Below are positions 46,616-56,493 of a stretch of DNA of 64,000 bases, piece after piece. The stretch's first letter is position 1. Every line of letters starts with the position of its first letter. A program made the translations under genes and the position numbers. The notes beneath the pieces are model-generated. The model was not told the DNA's origin. It saw only the letters and a list, made by a program, of their open reading frames with translations, and made no database searches. The DNA comes from Sporosarcina sp. ACRSM (GTDB lineage Bacteria > Bacillota > Bacilli > Bacillales_A > Planococcaceae): the NCBI RefSeq assembly GCF_022346545.1, contig NZ_JAKRNU010000008.1, positions 183,650 to 247,649 of the forward strand, in the 5' to 3' direction.

Positions 46616-47317
46616 ATGAGTGGGTTGGTCATGGCAATTGTCCAGCTATGGCTAGAAGTTCCTGCGATGATTGGCTACATCCGGGGGCAGGCATTCCAAC
46701 GGCCCCTCTCGAAAGAAGAAGAAGCAGCATGTCTAAAACGACTGGCAGAGGGCGATGAGGATGCAAGGGATGAACTTATTGAACGCAATATGCGTCTCGT
46801 CGCTCACATCGTAAAAAAATTCCATCCAAAACACGAATTACTTGATGATTATATTTCAATCGGCACAATCGGACTGATGAAAGCGGTGAACAGCTTCACG
46901 CCAGACCGGAAAACCAAGCTGGCCACATACGCCGCCCGCTGCATTGAAAACGAAATACTAATGTACTTGCGCACGCAGAAAAAAGTACAAAAAGACGTCT
47001 CTCTCTTCGATCCGATCGGCACGGATAAAGATGGGCAATCATTGCAAATTGCAGATTTACTTCAAACCGATGATGAAACACCAGTCGATGCGGTCGAGCA
47101 AAAAGAGCGCAAAGAAAGACTGTATCGGCATCTTGGGAAACTGGATGGACGGGAATTGGAAATTATCCAGCGTAGATACGGCCTGTTGGATGATCAGCCG
47201 ATGACGCAGAAGGAAATTGCAGAGCAACTCGATATTTCCCGAAGCTATGTTTCCCGTATTGAAAAGCGTGCGATTGTCAAATTATATCAGCTATTCAAGC
47301 ATGAATATAATGAGTGA
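46616..47317 (+). CDS. sigK: Sporulation sigma factor SigK (pro-sigma-K)
   Basis: Late mother-cell sigma factor directing coat and release genes. 233 residues. The hydrophobic N-terminal pro-sequence (about 1-20) leads into YIRGQAFQRPLS, the position cut in Bacillus pro-sigma-K. Region 2 (NMRLVAHIVKKF through TYAARCIENEILMYL) and region 4 (ISRSYVSRIEKRAIVKLYQ) follow. Start ATG at 46616 has AGGAGGTG upstream. The gene is continuous, not split by a skin prophage. It faces the opposite way from its neighbours. Confidence 0.96.
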   Translation: MSGLVMAIVQLWLEVPAMIGYIRGQAFQRPLSKEEEAACLKRLAEGDEDARDELIERNMRLVAHIVKKFHPKHELLDDYISIGTIGLMKAVNSFTPDRKTKLATYAARCIENEILMYLRTQKKVQKDVSLFDPIGTDKDGQSLQIADLLQTDDETPVDAVEQKERKERLYRHLGKLDGRELEIIQRRYGLLDDQPMTQKEIAEQLDISRSYVSRIEKRAIVKLYQLFKHEYNE

Positions 47318-47353
47318 CCGCTCGGTTCCAGTCTTGGATGCCGCACAACAAAA

Positions 47354-47407
47354 AGGCGTTTCCATGCGGGAGTGATCCCAACATAGGAAACGCCTCTTCT
47401 TTTTTAC
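47354..47407. terminator. Bidirectional terminator after sigK
   Basis: AGGCGTTTCC (47354-47363) pairs with GGAAACGCCT (47387-47396), then CTTCTTTTTTA. A preceding A-run lets it also end the leftward 26-codon gene. Confidence 0.85.
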
Positions 47408-47408
47408 C

Positions 47409-47489
47409 TCAGTCCGCACGAACCTCTCTGGCAATAACGACTGCGATGATGGTTGAAGCGATAAATACGCCTGCCATTAGAATAAACAT
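47409..47489 (-). CDS. 26-residue membrane micropeptide, unknown
   Basis: ATG at 47489 after GAGGAGGGG. The product is one hydrophobic helix with a charged tail (MFILMAGVFIASTIIA then VVIAREVRAD). It ends at the sigK terminator, tail-to-tail with sigK. No family recognised. Strong ribosome binding site and one complete membrane helix support a real gene. Confidence 0.6.
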   Translation of the reverse strand: MFILMAGVFIASTIIAVVIAREVRAD

Positions 47490-47553
47490 GTACAACCCCT
47501 CCTCGAAACCTATCTATTAAGATGTATTCTATCGTTATCTTACCATGAAACCA

Positions 47554-48246
47554 TTAAAGTTTCGAGATGGCTTTTAAAACAATATCCGTGGAATGTCTAG
47601 CAGCAACCGGCAAAAATTCATCAAAACTGATGGACGATTCTTTGCCTGCAATATCGGATAATGCACGGATGACGACAAATGGCGTTTCGAATTGGTGGCA
47701 AACTTGTGCAACGGCTGCCGCTTCCATTTCAGCCGCAATCATCGTCGGAAATAGCCGCTTCACTTCTTCCACATGTGCAGCATCGCTCATAAATGTATCG
47801 CCGGAAGCAATCAAGCCAGTTGCATGGGTGTGCTGTCCGACTTCCTCCACCGCTTCACGGGCCACTTCCACAAGTCGTGCATCCGCTTCATACGCGGCCG
47901 GCTGCCCTGGCACTTGTCCGTGCTCATAGCCAAATGCCGTGACATTGACGTCGTGATGCCGTACCTCATCTGAAATGACGACTGTACCGACTTCCAAGTC
48001 TTCCCGGAAACCGCCTGCCGATCCCGTATTGAGGACGACATCCGGTTTGAAATGCGTCAGTAGAAGCGCCGTCGCAACCGCTGCATTCACTTTACCGATG
48101 CCACTTTTAACGAGGACGATTTGCCGGCCTGCTATTTCCCCTTCGATGAATTCACATCCTGCAATGCTCGTCGTTTGTGCCGAAGCCACTTCTTCTCGTA
48201 AATATTCCACTTCTTCTTCCATTGCTCCGATTACGGCAATTTTCAT
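47554..48246 (-). CDS. mtnN: 5'-methylthioadenosine/S-adenosylhomocysteine nucleosidase
   Basis: Removes adenine from MTA and SAH, recycling methionine and the SAM by-product. 230 residues. KIAVIGAMEEEV start, substrate-site NTGSAGG, ASGDTFM, AEMEAAA and catalytic aspartate in ALSDIAG. ATG at 48246 follows TTGGAGGG; the longer frame overlaps yrrS. Confidence 0.96.
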   Translation of the reverse strand: MKIAVIGAMEEEVEYLREEVASAQTTSIAGCEFIEGEIAGRQIVLVKSGIGKVNAAVATALLLTHFKPDVVLNTGSAGGFREDLEVGTVVISDEVRHHDVNVTAFGYEHGQVPGQPAAYEADARLVEVAREAVEEVGQHTHATGLIASGDTFMSDAAHVEEVKRLFPTMIAAEMEAAAVAQVCHQFETPFVVIRALSDIAGKESSISFDEFLPVAARHSTDIVLKAISKL

Positions 48247-48271
48247 TTTGTTTCCCTCCAATGAATCAAGT

Positions 48272-48958
48272 TCAATAGTCAAAATCCAATGTCGTCAAGA
48301 CATCCATTTTCACCGGTTTCCAACCTTTTCCGTCCACCCATTCAAGGTAAACCCGGTATTTTTCTTCTTTATCCCGAGAGGATACGATCCCAACCGACTG
48401 TTGCGGTCCACCGCCATTTTTGATTTTCCAGAAAATCATGGAATCATATGGCAAGCCCGTCGCATAGGCAAGGGCTTTTTCCTTTTCTTTCCAATCAACC
48501 GATTTGCCGTCGTATAAAGAGACATGTTCCCCCGTTTGGGTTGTCCCGATCGGCTGCCATGATGTATCAATGACTGTTTCAGCGATGACCGCATCCTCCG
48601 ACGGAACGATTGTTACTGTTCCTGGACTATGGGTATCGTCTTCCTCCGACTGTCGGTTTTCTTCATTTCCGATTTCCGGATCATTCTCAAGCTGCAGGTC
48701 ATTTCCCTCTTCGTCATGTTCATCAGCCGTATTGCCAGCTGGTGCCTGTTTTTCCGTATTCAAGTTCTCCTCGGTTTCCGTCCGATCGGCAACAGCGCCT
48801 TCGTCAGCCTGATCCTCTCCCCCTTGAAGGATGATGGATGTCGCAACGACAATGATGAGCAATACCACTATCCCAATCAACAGATTCAATATTCGATTCG
48901 AACGATTACGCCTTTTTTTTCTTCGAGTCCTCGAAAAATTCGGTTCTTCTTGTGCCAT
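48272..48958 (-). CDS. yrrS: YrrS family membrane protein (DUF1510)
   Basis: 228 residues. Basic N-terminus, one membrane helix (about 23-44), a long acidic low-complexity linker (about 46-115), and a C-terminal DUF1510 domain (about 120-228, with YDGKSVDWKEKEKALAYATGL). Function unknown; in Bacillus it is linked with a penicillin-binding protein gene (yrrR) that is absent here. Start ATG at 48958 with GGAG 10 bases upstream. Confidence 0.85.
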   Translation of the reverse strand: MAQEEPNFSRTRRKKRRNRSNRILNLLIGIVVLLIIVVATSIILQGGEDQADEGAVADRTETEENLNTEKQAPAGNTADEHDEEGNDLQLENDPEIGNEENRQSEEDDTHSPGTVTIVPSEDAVIAETVIDTSWQPIGTTQTGEHVSLYDGKSVDWKEKEKALAYATGLPYDSMIFWKIKNGGGPQQSVGIVSSRDKEEKYRVYLEWVDGKGWKPVKMDVLTTLDFDY

Positions 48959-49076
48959 ACGCAATCATCTCCATTTCATTGATCTCCGAATTTCTCCATG
49001 CTTTAGACGAATGAAACGACGACAAGTTTCCCCATTTGACGAATAACAAATGCTTGTCAACATCGATGAAGAGAAC

Positions 49077-49193
49077 AAAAGCGCAGGGCGCCTGCTTTAA
49101 AGGAACGCAGTCTAAGCGTGCGACGTCCTGTCGCAACGACTGCCTGACTCACTTCCTGTGAGCCTCCGAGCGTCTGGCGACCGGAGCCTAGAC
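49077..49193. repeat. Dispersed repeat R3 (copy b)
   Basis: Begins AAAAGCGCAGGGCGCCTG and ends GCGTCTGGCGACCGGAGCCTAGAC written here in two halves (GCGTCTGGCG, ACCGGAGCCTAGAC). Inside it has ACGTCCTGTCGCAACGAC and ACTTCCTGTGAGCC as in the copy at 46261. It lies between yrrS and greA. Confidence 0.7.
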
Positions 49194-49197
49194 GATG

Positions 49198-49226
49198 AAA
49201 AAACCGCCCTCGTCGTGACAGGCGGC
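49198..49226 (-). terminator. Terminator of greA
   Basis: On the minus strand GCCGCC pairs with GGGCGGT and is followed by TTTTTTC. Confidence 0.75.
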
Positions 49227-49236
49227 TATCCGTAGG

Positions 49237-49713
49237 TCATTTTATTTCAAGGATGACAACCGACATCTTCCCACCAGGTGTGACGATTTCCACTTCCTCA
49301 TCCTTTGAACGACCGATGAGTGCTTTCGCAATCGGTGAATCATTTGAAATGAGACCTTCCATCGGGTTTGCTTCTGCAGAACCGACAATCGTGTATGTCT
49401 CTTCATCCCCGTCCGGCAATTCTTTGAATGTAACCGTTTTCCCGAGTTGTACCTCATCCGTATTCAACTCGTCTTCTGTGATAATGACTGCATTGCGAAT
49501 CATTGACTCAAGCGTTGAAATTCTGCCTTCTACAAAGGCCTGATCTTCTTTTGCAGAATCGTACTCCGAGTTTTCAGAAAGGTCGCCGTAACTACGTGCA
49601 ATTTTAATGCGCTCGACCACTTCTTTTCGTTTTACAGTTTTCAGGAATTCCAACTCTTCTTGTAGCTTTTCTTTTCCAGATACTGTCATTGGATATTTCT
49701 TTTCGGTAATCAT
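49237..49713 (-). CDS. greA: Transcription elongation factor GreA
   Basis: Rescues backtracked RNA polymerase by stimulating transcript cleavage. 158 residues. N-terminal coiled coil with the acidic tip [15 protein letters not shown] (about 42-56) and C-terminal FKBP-like domain. Start ATG at 49713 follows GAGGAGTG. Confidence 0.97.
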   Translation of the reverse strand: MITEKKYPMTVSGKEKLQEELEFLKTVKRKEVVERIKIARSYGDLSENSEYDSAKEDQAFVEGRISTLESMIRNAVIITEDELNTDEVQLGKTVTFKELPDGDEETYTIVGSAEANPMEGLISNDSPIAKALIGRSKDEEVEIVTPGGKMSVVILEIK

Positions 49714-49741
49714 TACACACCACTCCTCATATTCCTGTTCA

Positions 49742-49783
49742 TAAAAATACTATGCCGCTCCTACAAGAGGTATGCGACATAGT
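49742..49783 (-). terminator. Terminator of udk
   Basis: On the minus strand ACTATGTCGC pairs with GCGGCATAGT and is followed by ATTTTTATG. Confidence 0.7.
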
Positions 49784-49815
49784 GTTCATCTGTATAGAAT
49801 TCTGTCATCATCATA

Positions 49816-50454
49816 TTACAATTCCGTTCCATATTCAAGAATTGTTTTTATTTTTGTAACCATCAGGTCAATTGCCACTTCATTGTGACCCCCTTCTGGA
49901 ATGATGATGTCTGCATACCTTTTCGTCGGTTCGATAAATTGGTTATGCATCGGGCGGACGACCGACAAATACTGCTCGATCACGGAATTGATCGTTCTGC
50001 CGCGTTCGTTAATATCCCGCATAATCCGGCGAATTATGCGCAAATCCGCATCCGTATCAACGAATAGCTTGATATCCATCAATTCGCGTAGCCGAGGATC
50101 TTCGAGTACTAAAATCCCCTCTAAGATGATAACATCTTTCGGTTCAATGTAAACCGTTTCAGCTGAACGTGTATGAAGCGAATAATCATAGACCGGCTTT
50201 TCCACCGGTTGCCGATTCAGCAAACAGGCAATATGTTCGATCAATAAATCTGTGTCGAATGCCAATGGATGATCGTAATTCGTCTCCAGTCGTTCCTCGA
50301 ACGCTAAATGCGATTGGTCTTTATAATAATAATCCTGTTCGATGACGACTACGGAATGTTCTTTGAACACCTCATAGATCGAATGTGTGACACTCGTTTT
50401 CCCGGAACCCGAACCGCCTGCGATTCCGATTACGAGGGGTTTTCTATCTTTCAT
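49816..50454 (-). CDS. udk: Uridine kinase
   Basis: Phosphorylates uridine and cytidine in pyrimidine salvage. 212 residues, with P-loop GGSGSGKTS (about 13-21), YDHPLAFD, and [11 protein letters not shown] at 50454 has AAGGAG somewhat far upstream and AGAG closer. Confidence 0.95.
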   Translation of the reverse strand: MKDRKPLVIGIAGGSGSGKTSVTHSIYEVFKEHSVVVIEQDYYYKDQSHLAFEERLETNYDHPLAFDTDLLIEHIACLLNRQPVEKPVYDYSLHTRSAETVYIEPKDVIILEGILVLEDPRLRELMDIKLFVDTDADLRIIRRIMRDINERGRTINSVIEQYLSVVRPMHNQFIEPTKRYADIIIPEGGHNEVAIDLMVTKIKTILEYGTEL

Positions 50455-50491
50455 CTTCTCTTCAGATTCTCCTTACTCAAGCGACTGCCCC

Positions 50492-51127
50492 TTATTTTTT
50501 CACCGCAATTAACAACCCATCCCCTACCGGAAGCAAAGAGGCTTCATAATCGGGATGTGCCATGATCCACCGCGTGAATTCTTTCAAGTTCCGGATCATC
50601 GTGCGCTTGCGTCGCGGCACTTCTTCATCTTCGAGCAGTACCATACCATGCATGAACATATTATCGCAATAGATGACACCTGAAGATGTGACTGTAGGCG
50701 CATATTTTTGAAAAAAAGCTTGATATTGACCTTTTGCCGCATCAATAAAAAGCGCATCATAAGACCTAGTGAAAATATCAGGCTCTTCAGTTTGTAAAGC
50801 ATCCGTTTCGATAATCGTAATTTGTTCTTTTCGTCCGCTGCGTTGGATATAGTCGACCGCCTTCAAATAGCGATCACGATCCCTTTCGATTGTCACAATG
50901 GACGAATCGGGCAATGCTTCGGCGATCCGAATGGCGGAATACCCGATGGCACTGCCAATTTCAAGAATTCGCGCCGGCTTATGGATCCGCAAAAGACTGA
51001 TCAATAGATCGATGCCTGCACGATCCATGATCGGAACATGATGTTCCGCAGCATATTGTTCCATTTCAATAATCAAGGCATTCTGCTCTTGCCTAAAACC
51101 GGCTAAATAAGCCTCGTAATTGCCCAT
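50492..51127 (-). CDS. trmR: tRNA 5-hydroxyuridine methyltransferase TrmR (YrrM)
   Basis: O-methyltransferase that turns ho5U34 into mo5U34 in Bacillus tRNAs. 211 residues. SAM motif ILEIGSAIGYSAIRIA (about 53-68), metal/catalytic DALFIDAAKGQY and later YCDNMFMHG. ATG at 51127 after GAGGAAGGTG. The U32 peptidase-like hydroxylation genes (yrrN, yrrO) that usually lie between trmR and udk are missing. Confidence 0.93.
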   Translation of the reverse strand: MGNYEAYLAGFRQEQNALIIEMEQYAAEHHVPIMDRAGIDLLISLLRIHKPARILEIGSAIGYSAIRIAEALPDSSIVTIERDRDRYLKAVDYIQRSGRKEQITIIETDALQTEEPDIFTRSYDALFIDAAKGQYQAFFQKYAPTVTSSGVIYCDNMFMHGMVLLEDEEVPRRKRTMIRNLKEFTRWIMAHPDYEASLLPVGDGLLIAVKK

Positions 51128-51183
51128 TCCGTTCACCTTCCTCTTCAAATACATCACGGTGAAATGACGTTCAAGTAGCGCGA

Positions 51184-52308
51184 TCAGTCGCCTGATAAAT
51201 AGCGGTCACGGTTTTTCAAATGCTGATCATACGAATCCGTGAAATGATTGACGCCTTCCTTATCAGCCAAAAAGTAGAGATAATTCGTTTCCGCAGGTGC
51301 GATGACCGCTTCAATGGAAGACTTTCCTGCTCCGGCAATCGGGCCAGGTGGCAAGCCTTTATTTTTATACGTATTATACGGATCCGCCACTTCCAAATCA
51401 GCATAGAGGACACGGTCTTTATGGGCCCCTAACGCATAGAGGACAGTCGGATCGGTTTGCAGCGGCATATCGATGTCCAATCGATTGTAGAAGACGCTCG
51501 CAATCGTCTCACGATCGGATTGTGCTGTCGCCTCTTCTTCAAGTAAAGAAGCAAAGGTTAACAGCCAATGCACTGTTTTCTCTTCACTTTCAAGATAGTC
51601 CAAATACGGGGTAACATTGGTTACCGTCGCTTGAACCATAGCATCGACAATCGTTTCGATAGAAGGATTTTCCTCATAGAAAGGATAGGTCGCGGGGAAT
51701 AAATAACCTTCCAACGGATATTTGATCTGGTCCCCTTTAATATCCTCGGTCAAAATTCGGGAATATTTTCCGATGAGCCGGTCAATTGTCGCTTCATCTC
51801 CAACATAATCCAGAAACTCTTCTTCTGTAATATTTGTGTCTTTTTCAACAATTTTCGCAATTTGTTTTAATGTCAATCCTTCAGGAACTGTTATTGTGAA
51901 GACCGGTTCCCGATACACTTTACCTGTTTTCAAACTTTCGATCAACTCATCGGGCGTCATCGCTTTTGTCAATCCGTATGTTCCCGCTTGAAATTGGGAC
52001 TCGTTATTAAATTTTGCATAGTATTTAAAAATACGTGCGTCTTTAATAATCCCTTTTTCTGCAAGTTTAGCAGATATCGTATCAAGACCTGAGCCGATCG
52101 GAATTTCTACTTCAATGACTTCCTCGGCATCCGGATCGACAGGCTGCAACGCCCCCGTTACATACTTATAGGCGCTTCGGCCACCGATCAAACCAATTAG
52201 AAGAAGGACAAGCGTAATGCCTAATACAATCCGTCTGACAACCTTTACTTCCTTCTTCTTTTCAATCATCCGCTCGATCATCATCTCTTTTTTTGATTCT
52301 TTTCCCAA
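51184..52308 (-). CDS. mltG: Endolytic transglycosylase MltG
   Basis: Membrane-bound lytic transglycosylase that trims nascent glycan strands. About 374 residues: basic cytoplasmic tail, membrane helix (26-43), LysM-like region (about 65-130), and YceG catalytic domain with ASLLEEEA, where E257 aligns with the catalytic glutamate. Start is TTG at 52308 with AGAGGTG 8 bases upstream. It follows yrzB and a terminator. Confidence 0.93.
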   Translation of the reverse strand: MGKESKKEMMIERMIEKKKEVKVVRRIVLGITLVLLLIGLIGGRSAYKYVTGALQPVDPDAEEVIEVEIPIGSGLDTISAKLAEKGIIKDARIFKYYAKFNNESQFQAGTYGLTKAMTPDELIESLKTGKVYREPVFTITVPEGLTLKQIAKIVEKDTNITEEEFLDYVGDEATIDRLIGKYSRILTEDIKGDQIKYPLEGYLFPATYPFYEENPSIETIVDAMVQATVTNVTPYLDYLESEEKTVHWLLTFASLLEEEATAQSDRETIASVFYNRLDIDMPLQTDPTVLYALGAHKDRVLYADLEVADPYNTYKNKGLPPGPIAGAGKSSIEAVIAPAETNYLYFLADKEGVNHFTDSYDQHLKNRDRYLSGD

Positions 52309-52433
52309 ATGAATTTCACCTCTTCTGCTTGAAACTGCGAACTTTCCATTCAACCTTCATAAGTCCCGGATGGCTACCGTTTAGCAAACTCACACAACCA
52401 TAAAATTACTATGTATGCATTTAAAGCAACGAA

Positions 52434-52462
52434 GAAAAACGGAACGGTCTGCACCGTCCCGT
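52434..52462 (-). terminator. Terminator after yrzB
   Basis: On the minus strand ACGGGACGGT pairs with ACCGTTCCGT across GCAG and is followed by TTTTCTTCG. It separates ireB-yqgF-yrzB from mltG. Confidence 0.8.
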
Positions 52463-52477
52463 CCGTGCACATATAAA

Positions 52478-52771
52478 TTAGTCTTCGTCCTCTTCTTCCG
52501 CTAGGAAAGTATTCAACATTTCCTCGATCATTTCCCACTCTGCGTCATCTTCAATCGGGAATAGCTCGCCATCCTCATTGTCCTCGGAAGGAATAAATGC
52601 GGATGCATGGATTTCGACTTCTTCGTCGTCATCTTTTTCTTCACCATCTAATACATGATAAAGGACATAGGATTTTCCGAATTCTTCTGAGTCAAAAGTG
52701 AAAATGACTTCACATACATGCTCATTACCGTTTTCATCAACGATTGTCATTGTTTCTTGTCCGTGTTCCAA
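52478..52771 (-). CDS. yrzB: YrzB family acidic protein (DUF1292)
   Basis: 97 residues, strongly acidic, starting [17 protein letters not shown] as in Bacillus. Function unknown. TTG start at 52771 with GAGGTG 7 bases upstream. Conserved third gene of ireB-yqgF-yrzB. Confidence 0.92.
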   Translation of the reverse strand: MEHGQETMTIVDENGNEHVCEVIFTFDSEEFGKSYVLYHVLDGEEKDDDEEVEIHASAFIPSEDNEDGELFPIEDDAEWEMIEEMLNTFLAEEEDED

Positions 52772-52784
52772 ACTGATCACCTCA

Positions 52785-53201
52785 TTAGTTTTTTGAATCA
52801 AGATACCCTTGGAGTATCATGACTGCAGCCATCTTATCGATGACGGTCTTCCTTTTTTTTCGGCTGACATCCGCGTCGATCAGCATCCGTTCAGCTGCCA
52901 TCGTCGTCAATCGTTCATCCCATAATTTGACAGGGAAGCCGAATGTCTCCGTTAATAAACGCGCATAGTTTTCGGAAGCTTCCCCTCTTGGGCCGATTGT
53001 GTTGTTCATATTCTTCGGATAGCCGACGATAAACTCGTTCACTTCGTATTCTTGAACAAGTTGGCGGATTCTTTCCATGCCAAACTGGCCGGCACTTTCA
53101 TCGATCTTAACGGTTTCGATGCCCTGGGCTGTCCACCCAAGGGCATCACTGATCGCAACGCCGACCGTTTTGGTCCCTACATCCAATCCCATGATCCTCA
53201 A
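52785..53201 (-). CDS. yqgF: Holliday junction resolvase-like nuclease YqgF/RuvX
   Basis: RNase H-like fold protein of 138 residues, thought to process pre-16S r[19 protein letters not shown] carries the first acid and VGYPKNMN is the second signature. TTG start at 53201, overlapping the ireB stop (TTGA), after GGAGGG. Confidence 0.94.
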   Translation of the reverse strand: MRIMGLDVGTKTVGVAISDALGWTAQGIETVKIDESAGQFGMERIRQLVQEYEVNEFIVGYPKNMNNTIGPRGEASENYARLLTETFGFPVKLWDERLTTMAAERMLIDADVSRKKRKTVIDKMAAVMILQGYLDSKN

Positions 53202-53470
53202 TCCGATTTCCCTCCGTTTTCACGGATATAAAACTTGACCAATTCTTCCAGAATCTCATCCCGCTCCAGTTTTCGAATCAGATTACGAGCATCCTCATGA
53301 CGAGGTATATAGGCCGGATCTCCCGAAAGAAGATAACCGACAATCTGATTGATCGGATTGTATCCCTTGTCATCCAATGCCTTATGCACATGGAGCATAA
53401 CTTGCTTCACTTCCTGCTCCATCGATTCTTCAGGAAAATTGAATTTCATCGTCTTATCGTAAGAATCCAT
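53198..53470 (-). CDS. ireB: IreB family regulatory phosphoprotein (YrzL)
   Basis: 90 residues with the conserved block [16 protein letters not shown] and [19 protein letters not shown]. In Enterococcus IreB is a substrate of the IreK Ser/Thr kinase; T8-M9-K10 (TMKF) holds the likely threonine. ATG at 53470 follows GGGGTG. First gene of the operon, downstream of alaS. Confidence 0.93.
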   Translation of the reverse strand: MDSYDKTMKFNFPEESMEQEVKQVMLHVHKALDDKGYNPINQIVGYLLSGDPAYIPRHEDARNLIRKLERDEILEELVKFYIRENGGKSD

Positions 53471-53552
53471 GATCGACACCCCGCTTTCAGATCATCCGTT
53501 TTACGAATCGGTTTACATTCCGTCTTTTAGTATACCCGATTTGTGTAGCTGA

Positions 53553-56186
53553 TTAAACAGATTTGACATAATCATACACGGATTGAAGCGCATCATCAAG
53601 TTTGGAAGCATCTTTCGCACCTGCCATTGCCATATCTTGTCTGCCTCCGCCTTTTCCGCCGCATTGTGAAGCGACATGATTGACGATTTTACCTGCGTGA
53701 TAGTCGCTTGCTTTCAAGTCTTCTGTAATTCCTGAAACAAGCATCACTTTCCCGTCGGTTGAGGCGCCAAGTACAACGATCGCTTTCGTCAATTTCTGTT
53801 TCATCTCATCCATCATTTGACGGAGTCCATTATTGTCTTTAACATCAACCCGTGCAGCAATGACCGAGACGTCCCCGATCTGTTCGGCATTCGCTAAAAT
53901 GTCCGATAATTGGCTGTTTCCGAGTTTCGCGGACAGCGATTCGTTTTCACGTTGCAATTCTTTCATATCCCCAAGGAGTGAACCAACTTTCGTCACGATG
54001 TCTTTTGGATTGGATTTCAAAAGTCCCGCAGCATGGACGAGCGTCGCTTCCTCTGCCTTGAACGAACGGTATGCCTGTTGTCCTGTCAACGCTTCGATTC
54101 TTCGTGTCCCTGCACCGATTCCACTTTCGGAAACCAGCTTGAACAAACCGATGACGGATGTCGTAGGCACATGGCATCCCCCACATAATTCCAGTGAATA
54201 ATCGCCTACTGAAACTACGCGGACGACATCTCCATATTTTTCACCGAACAATGCCATGGCGCCCATTTGTTTCGCTTCCTCGATCGGTTTTTGAGCGATG
54301 TCCACAGCGATATCCGCCCAAATCTTTTCATTGACAATCTGTTCGATTTTTTCAAGCTCTTCTTTCGTCACTTGTCCAAAATGGGAGAAGTCGAAACGCA
54401 GACGATCTGGTCCGACATAGGAACCTGCCTGATTGACATGTTCACCTAGTACGTCTTTCAATGCTCTATGGAGAAGGTGGGTTGCCGTATGATTTCGGAT
54501 TGTCAATTTTCTTGCAGCTTGATCCACTTCTGCGTGAACTTTCGCACCTTTGGTCATTTCCCCGGAACGGATGATGGCCGTATGCAAGTTTTGGCCGTTC
54601 GGTGCTTTTTGTACATCTTGTACATCTGCGACGAATGTCTCACCGCTGATTGTTCCTTTATCCGCCACTTGTCCGCCGCTTTCCGCATAAAACGGTGTAC
54701 GGTCAAGGATGAACTGGATCTCTTCTCCTTCGGAAGCTTGTTCTGCCAATACGCCATCTTTCAAAAGTGTGACGACTGTCGATTCGACTGCTAATTGATT
54801 GTACCCGATAAATTCGCTTGCTTCATGGATGTCTCCAAGCACACCTGATTGAACATGCATTGAGTCGACATCTTGGCGTGCCGCACGTGCACGTTGACGC
54901 TGGTTCTCCATTTCCACTTCAAAGCCGGCGCGGTCAACGGAAATCCCAGCCTCTTCCGCGTATTCTTCCGTCAATTCGAATGGGAAGCCGTATGTGTCAT
55001 ACAGACGGAATGCATCCGCACCTGGTACAACAGCCGTACCTGTCAATTTTGCTTGTTCGATGACACCAGAAAGAATCGCAAGCCCTTCTGTCAATGTTTC
55101 GTGGAAACGCTCTTCTTCGTTTTTGATCACTTTCATAATGAATGCTTGTTTTTCTGTCACTTCCGGATAGAAGTCCTCCATGATTTCCCCGACGACGGGT
55201 ACAAGATTGTACATGAACGGCTTATGAATACCTAATTGTTTAGCAAAACGGACCGCTCTGCGCAATAGTCTTCTGAGTACATACCCGCGTCCTTCATTGG
55301 ACGGCAATGCTCCGTCACCGATGGCGAATGCGACGGTACGGATATGGTCCGCGATCACTTTGAATGCTGTGTCTTTTTCCTCATCTTCGCCATATTTCTC
55401 ACCGGATACTTCTTCAATCGCATGCATGATCGGCATGAAAAGATCCGTGTCGAAGTTTGTCGGTACGTCTTGGATAACGGAAACGATACGCTCCAAGCCC
55501 ATCCCTGTATCGATGTTCTTTTTCGGTAGTGGCGTGTAAGTATGGTCGGGATTATGGTTGAATTCGGAGAACACCAAATTCCAAATTTCAAGATAACGTT
55601 CATTCTCCCCGCCCGGATACAATTCAGGATCGGAGAAATCGTCTCCGTAAGCAGGTCCGCGATCGTAGAAGATTTCTGAGTTTGGTCCACTTGGTCCTTC
55701 ACCGATATCCCAGAAGTTTCCTTCCAGACGGATGATCCGGTCTTCCGGAATACCGATTTTATCACGCCAGATGGCATATGCCTCTTCGTCTTCCGGATGG
55801 ACAGTGACTGAAAGCAGTTCAGGATTGAAGCCGATCCACTTGTCGTCCGTCAGAAATTCCCAAGCGCGGATAATTGCTTCCTCTTTGAAATAATCACCGA
55901 TGGAAAAATTTCCGAGCATTTCAAAAAATGTATGGTGGCGTGCTGTTTTTCCGACGTTTTCAATATCATTCGTCCGGATTGATTTTTGTGCATTGGTAAT
56001 GCGCGGATTATCTGGAACGACACGTCCATCAAAATATTTTTTTAACGTCGCGACACCGCTGTTGATCCACAAAAGGGATGCATCATCAATCGGTACGAGC
56101 GGAGCGGATGGTTCAATGCTATGACCGTGCTCCTTGAAGTATTGTAAAAATAGTTTACGGATTTGGGATGATGAAAGTTGTTTCAT
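53553..56186 (-). CDS. alaS: Alanyl-tRNA synthetase
   Basis: 877-residue class II synthetase for tRNA-Ala. N-terminal catalytic core ([17 protein letters not shown]), editing domain with [11 protein letters not shown] and CGGCHV zinc site, and C-terminal oligomerisation domain with GGKGGGR. ATG at 56186 after AGGAGG. Controlled by a T-box leader. Confidence 0.97.
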   Translation of the reverse strand: MKQLSSSQIRKLFLQYFKEHGHSIEPSAPLVPIDDASLLWINSGVATLKKYFDGRVVPDNPRITNAQKSIRTNDIENVGKTARHHTFFEMLGNFSIGDYFKEEAIIRAWEFLTDDKWIGFNPELLSVTVHPEDEEAYAIWRDKIGIPEDRIIRLEGNFWDIGEGPSGPNSEIFYDRGPAYGDDFSDPELYPGGENERYLEIWNLVFSEFNHNPDHTYTPLPKKNIDTGMGLERIVSVIQDVPTNFDTDLFMPIMHAIEEVSGEKYGEDEEKDTAFKVIADHIRTVAFAIGDGALPSNEGRGYVLRRLLRRAVRFAKQLGIHKPFMYNLVPVVGEIMEDFYPEVTEKQAFIMKVIKNEEERFHETLTEGLAILSGVIEQAKLTGTAVVPGADAFRLYDTYGFPFELTEEYAEEAGISVDRAGFEVEMENQRQRARAARQDVDSMHVQSGVLGDIHEASEFIGYNQLAVESTVVTLLKDGVLAEQASEGEEIQFILDRTPFYAESGGQVADKGTISGETFVADVQDVQKAPNGQNLHTAIIRSGEMTKGAKVHAEVDQAARKLTIRNHTATHLLHRALKDVLGEHVNQAGSYVGPDRLRFDFSHFGQVTKEELEKIEQIVNEKIWADIAVDIAQKPIEEAKQMGAMALFGEKYGDVVRVVSVGDYSLELCGGCHVPTTSVIGLFKLVSESGIGAGTRRIEALTGQQAYRSFKAEEATLVHAAGLLKSNPKDIVTKVGSLLGDMKELQRENESLSAKLGNSQLSDILANAEQIGDVSVIAARVDVKDNNGLRQMMDEMKQKLTKAIVVLGASTDGKVMLVSGITEDLKASDYHAGKIVNHVASQCGGKGGGRQDMAMAGAKDASKLDDALQSVYDYVKSV

Positions 56187-56244
56187 GAATAATTCCTCCT
56201 ACATTTCTTTGTGGTGGTTCAGGATCCAGCGAATACATCGTACA

Positions 56245-56487
56245 AAATAAAAAATCTCCGCCCCTAAAACAAGGGGCGAAGATTTAACTCGCGGTACCAC
56301 CCTAATTACCGGAACAAAACAATCCGGCATCTCTGGCTGCCTTAACGCGGCAAACGGCAGGGATGAGCTGCACTCGGGAGTAGCTTTTCCGACATGCCCT
56401 CTCGAAGACCCTTACAGCCAAGGGGTCTCTTTCTGTACGAGTGGCGATGCGTACTTTCTCCGTCAACGTATTCTTTATGCATAGCTG
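56245..56487 (-). ncRNA. T-box riboswitch leader for alaS
   Basis: T-box AGGGTGGTACCGCGAG (56303-56288), then a terminator (AAATCTTCGCCCCT pairing with AGGGGCGGAGATTT, 56252-56285) with a T-run. The stem I region lies toward 56480. The exact specifier codon needs folding; GCA and GCT alanine codons both lie near 56372-56377. Confidence 0.92.
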
Positions 56488-56493
56488 GATTTG

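Noticed and set aside
46251..46632. Short leftward frames over the R3 repeat
   Set aside because: They follow repeat sequence, lack start sites and conflict with sigK.
54873..55235. 120-codon rightward frame in alaS
   Set aside because: Antisense shadow of a highly conserved gene.
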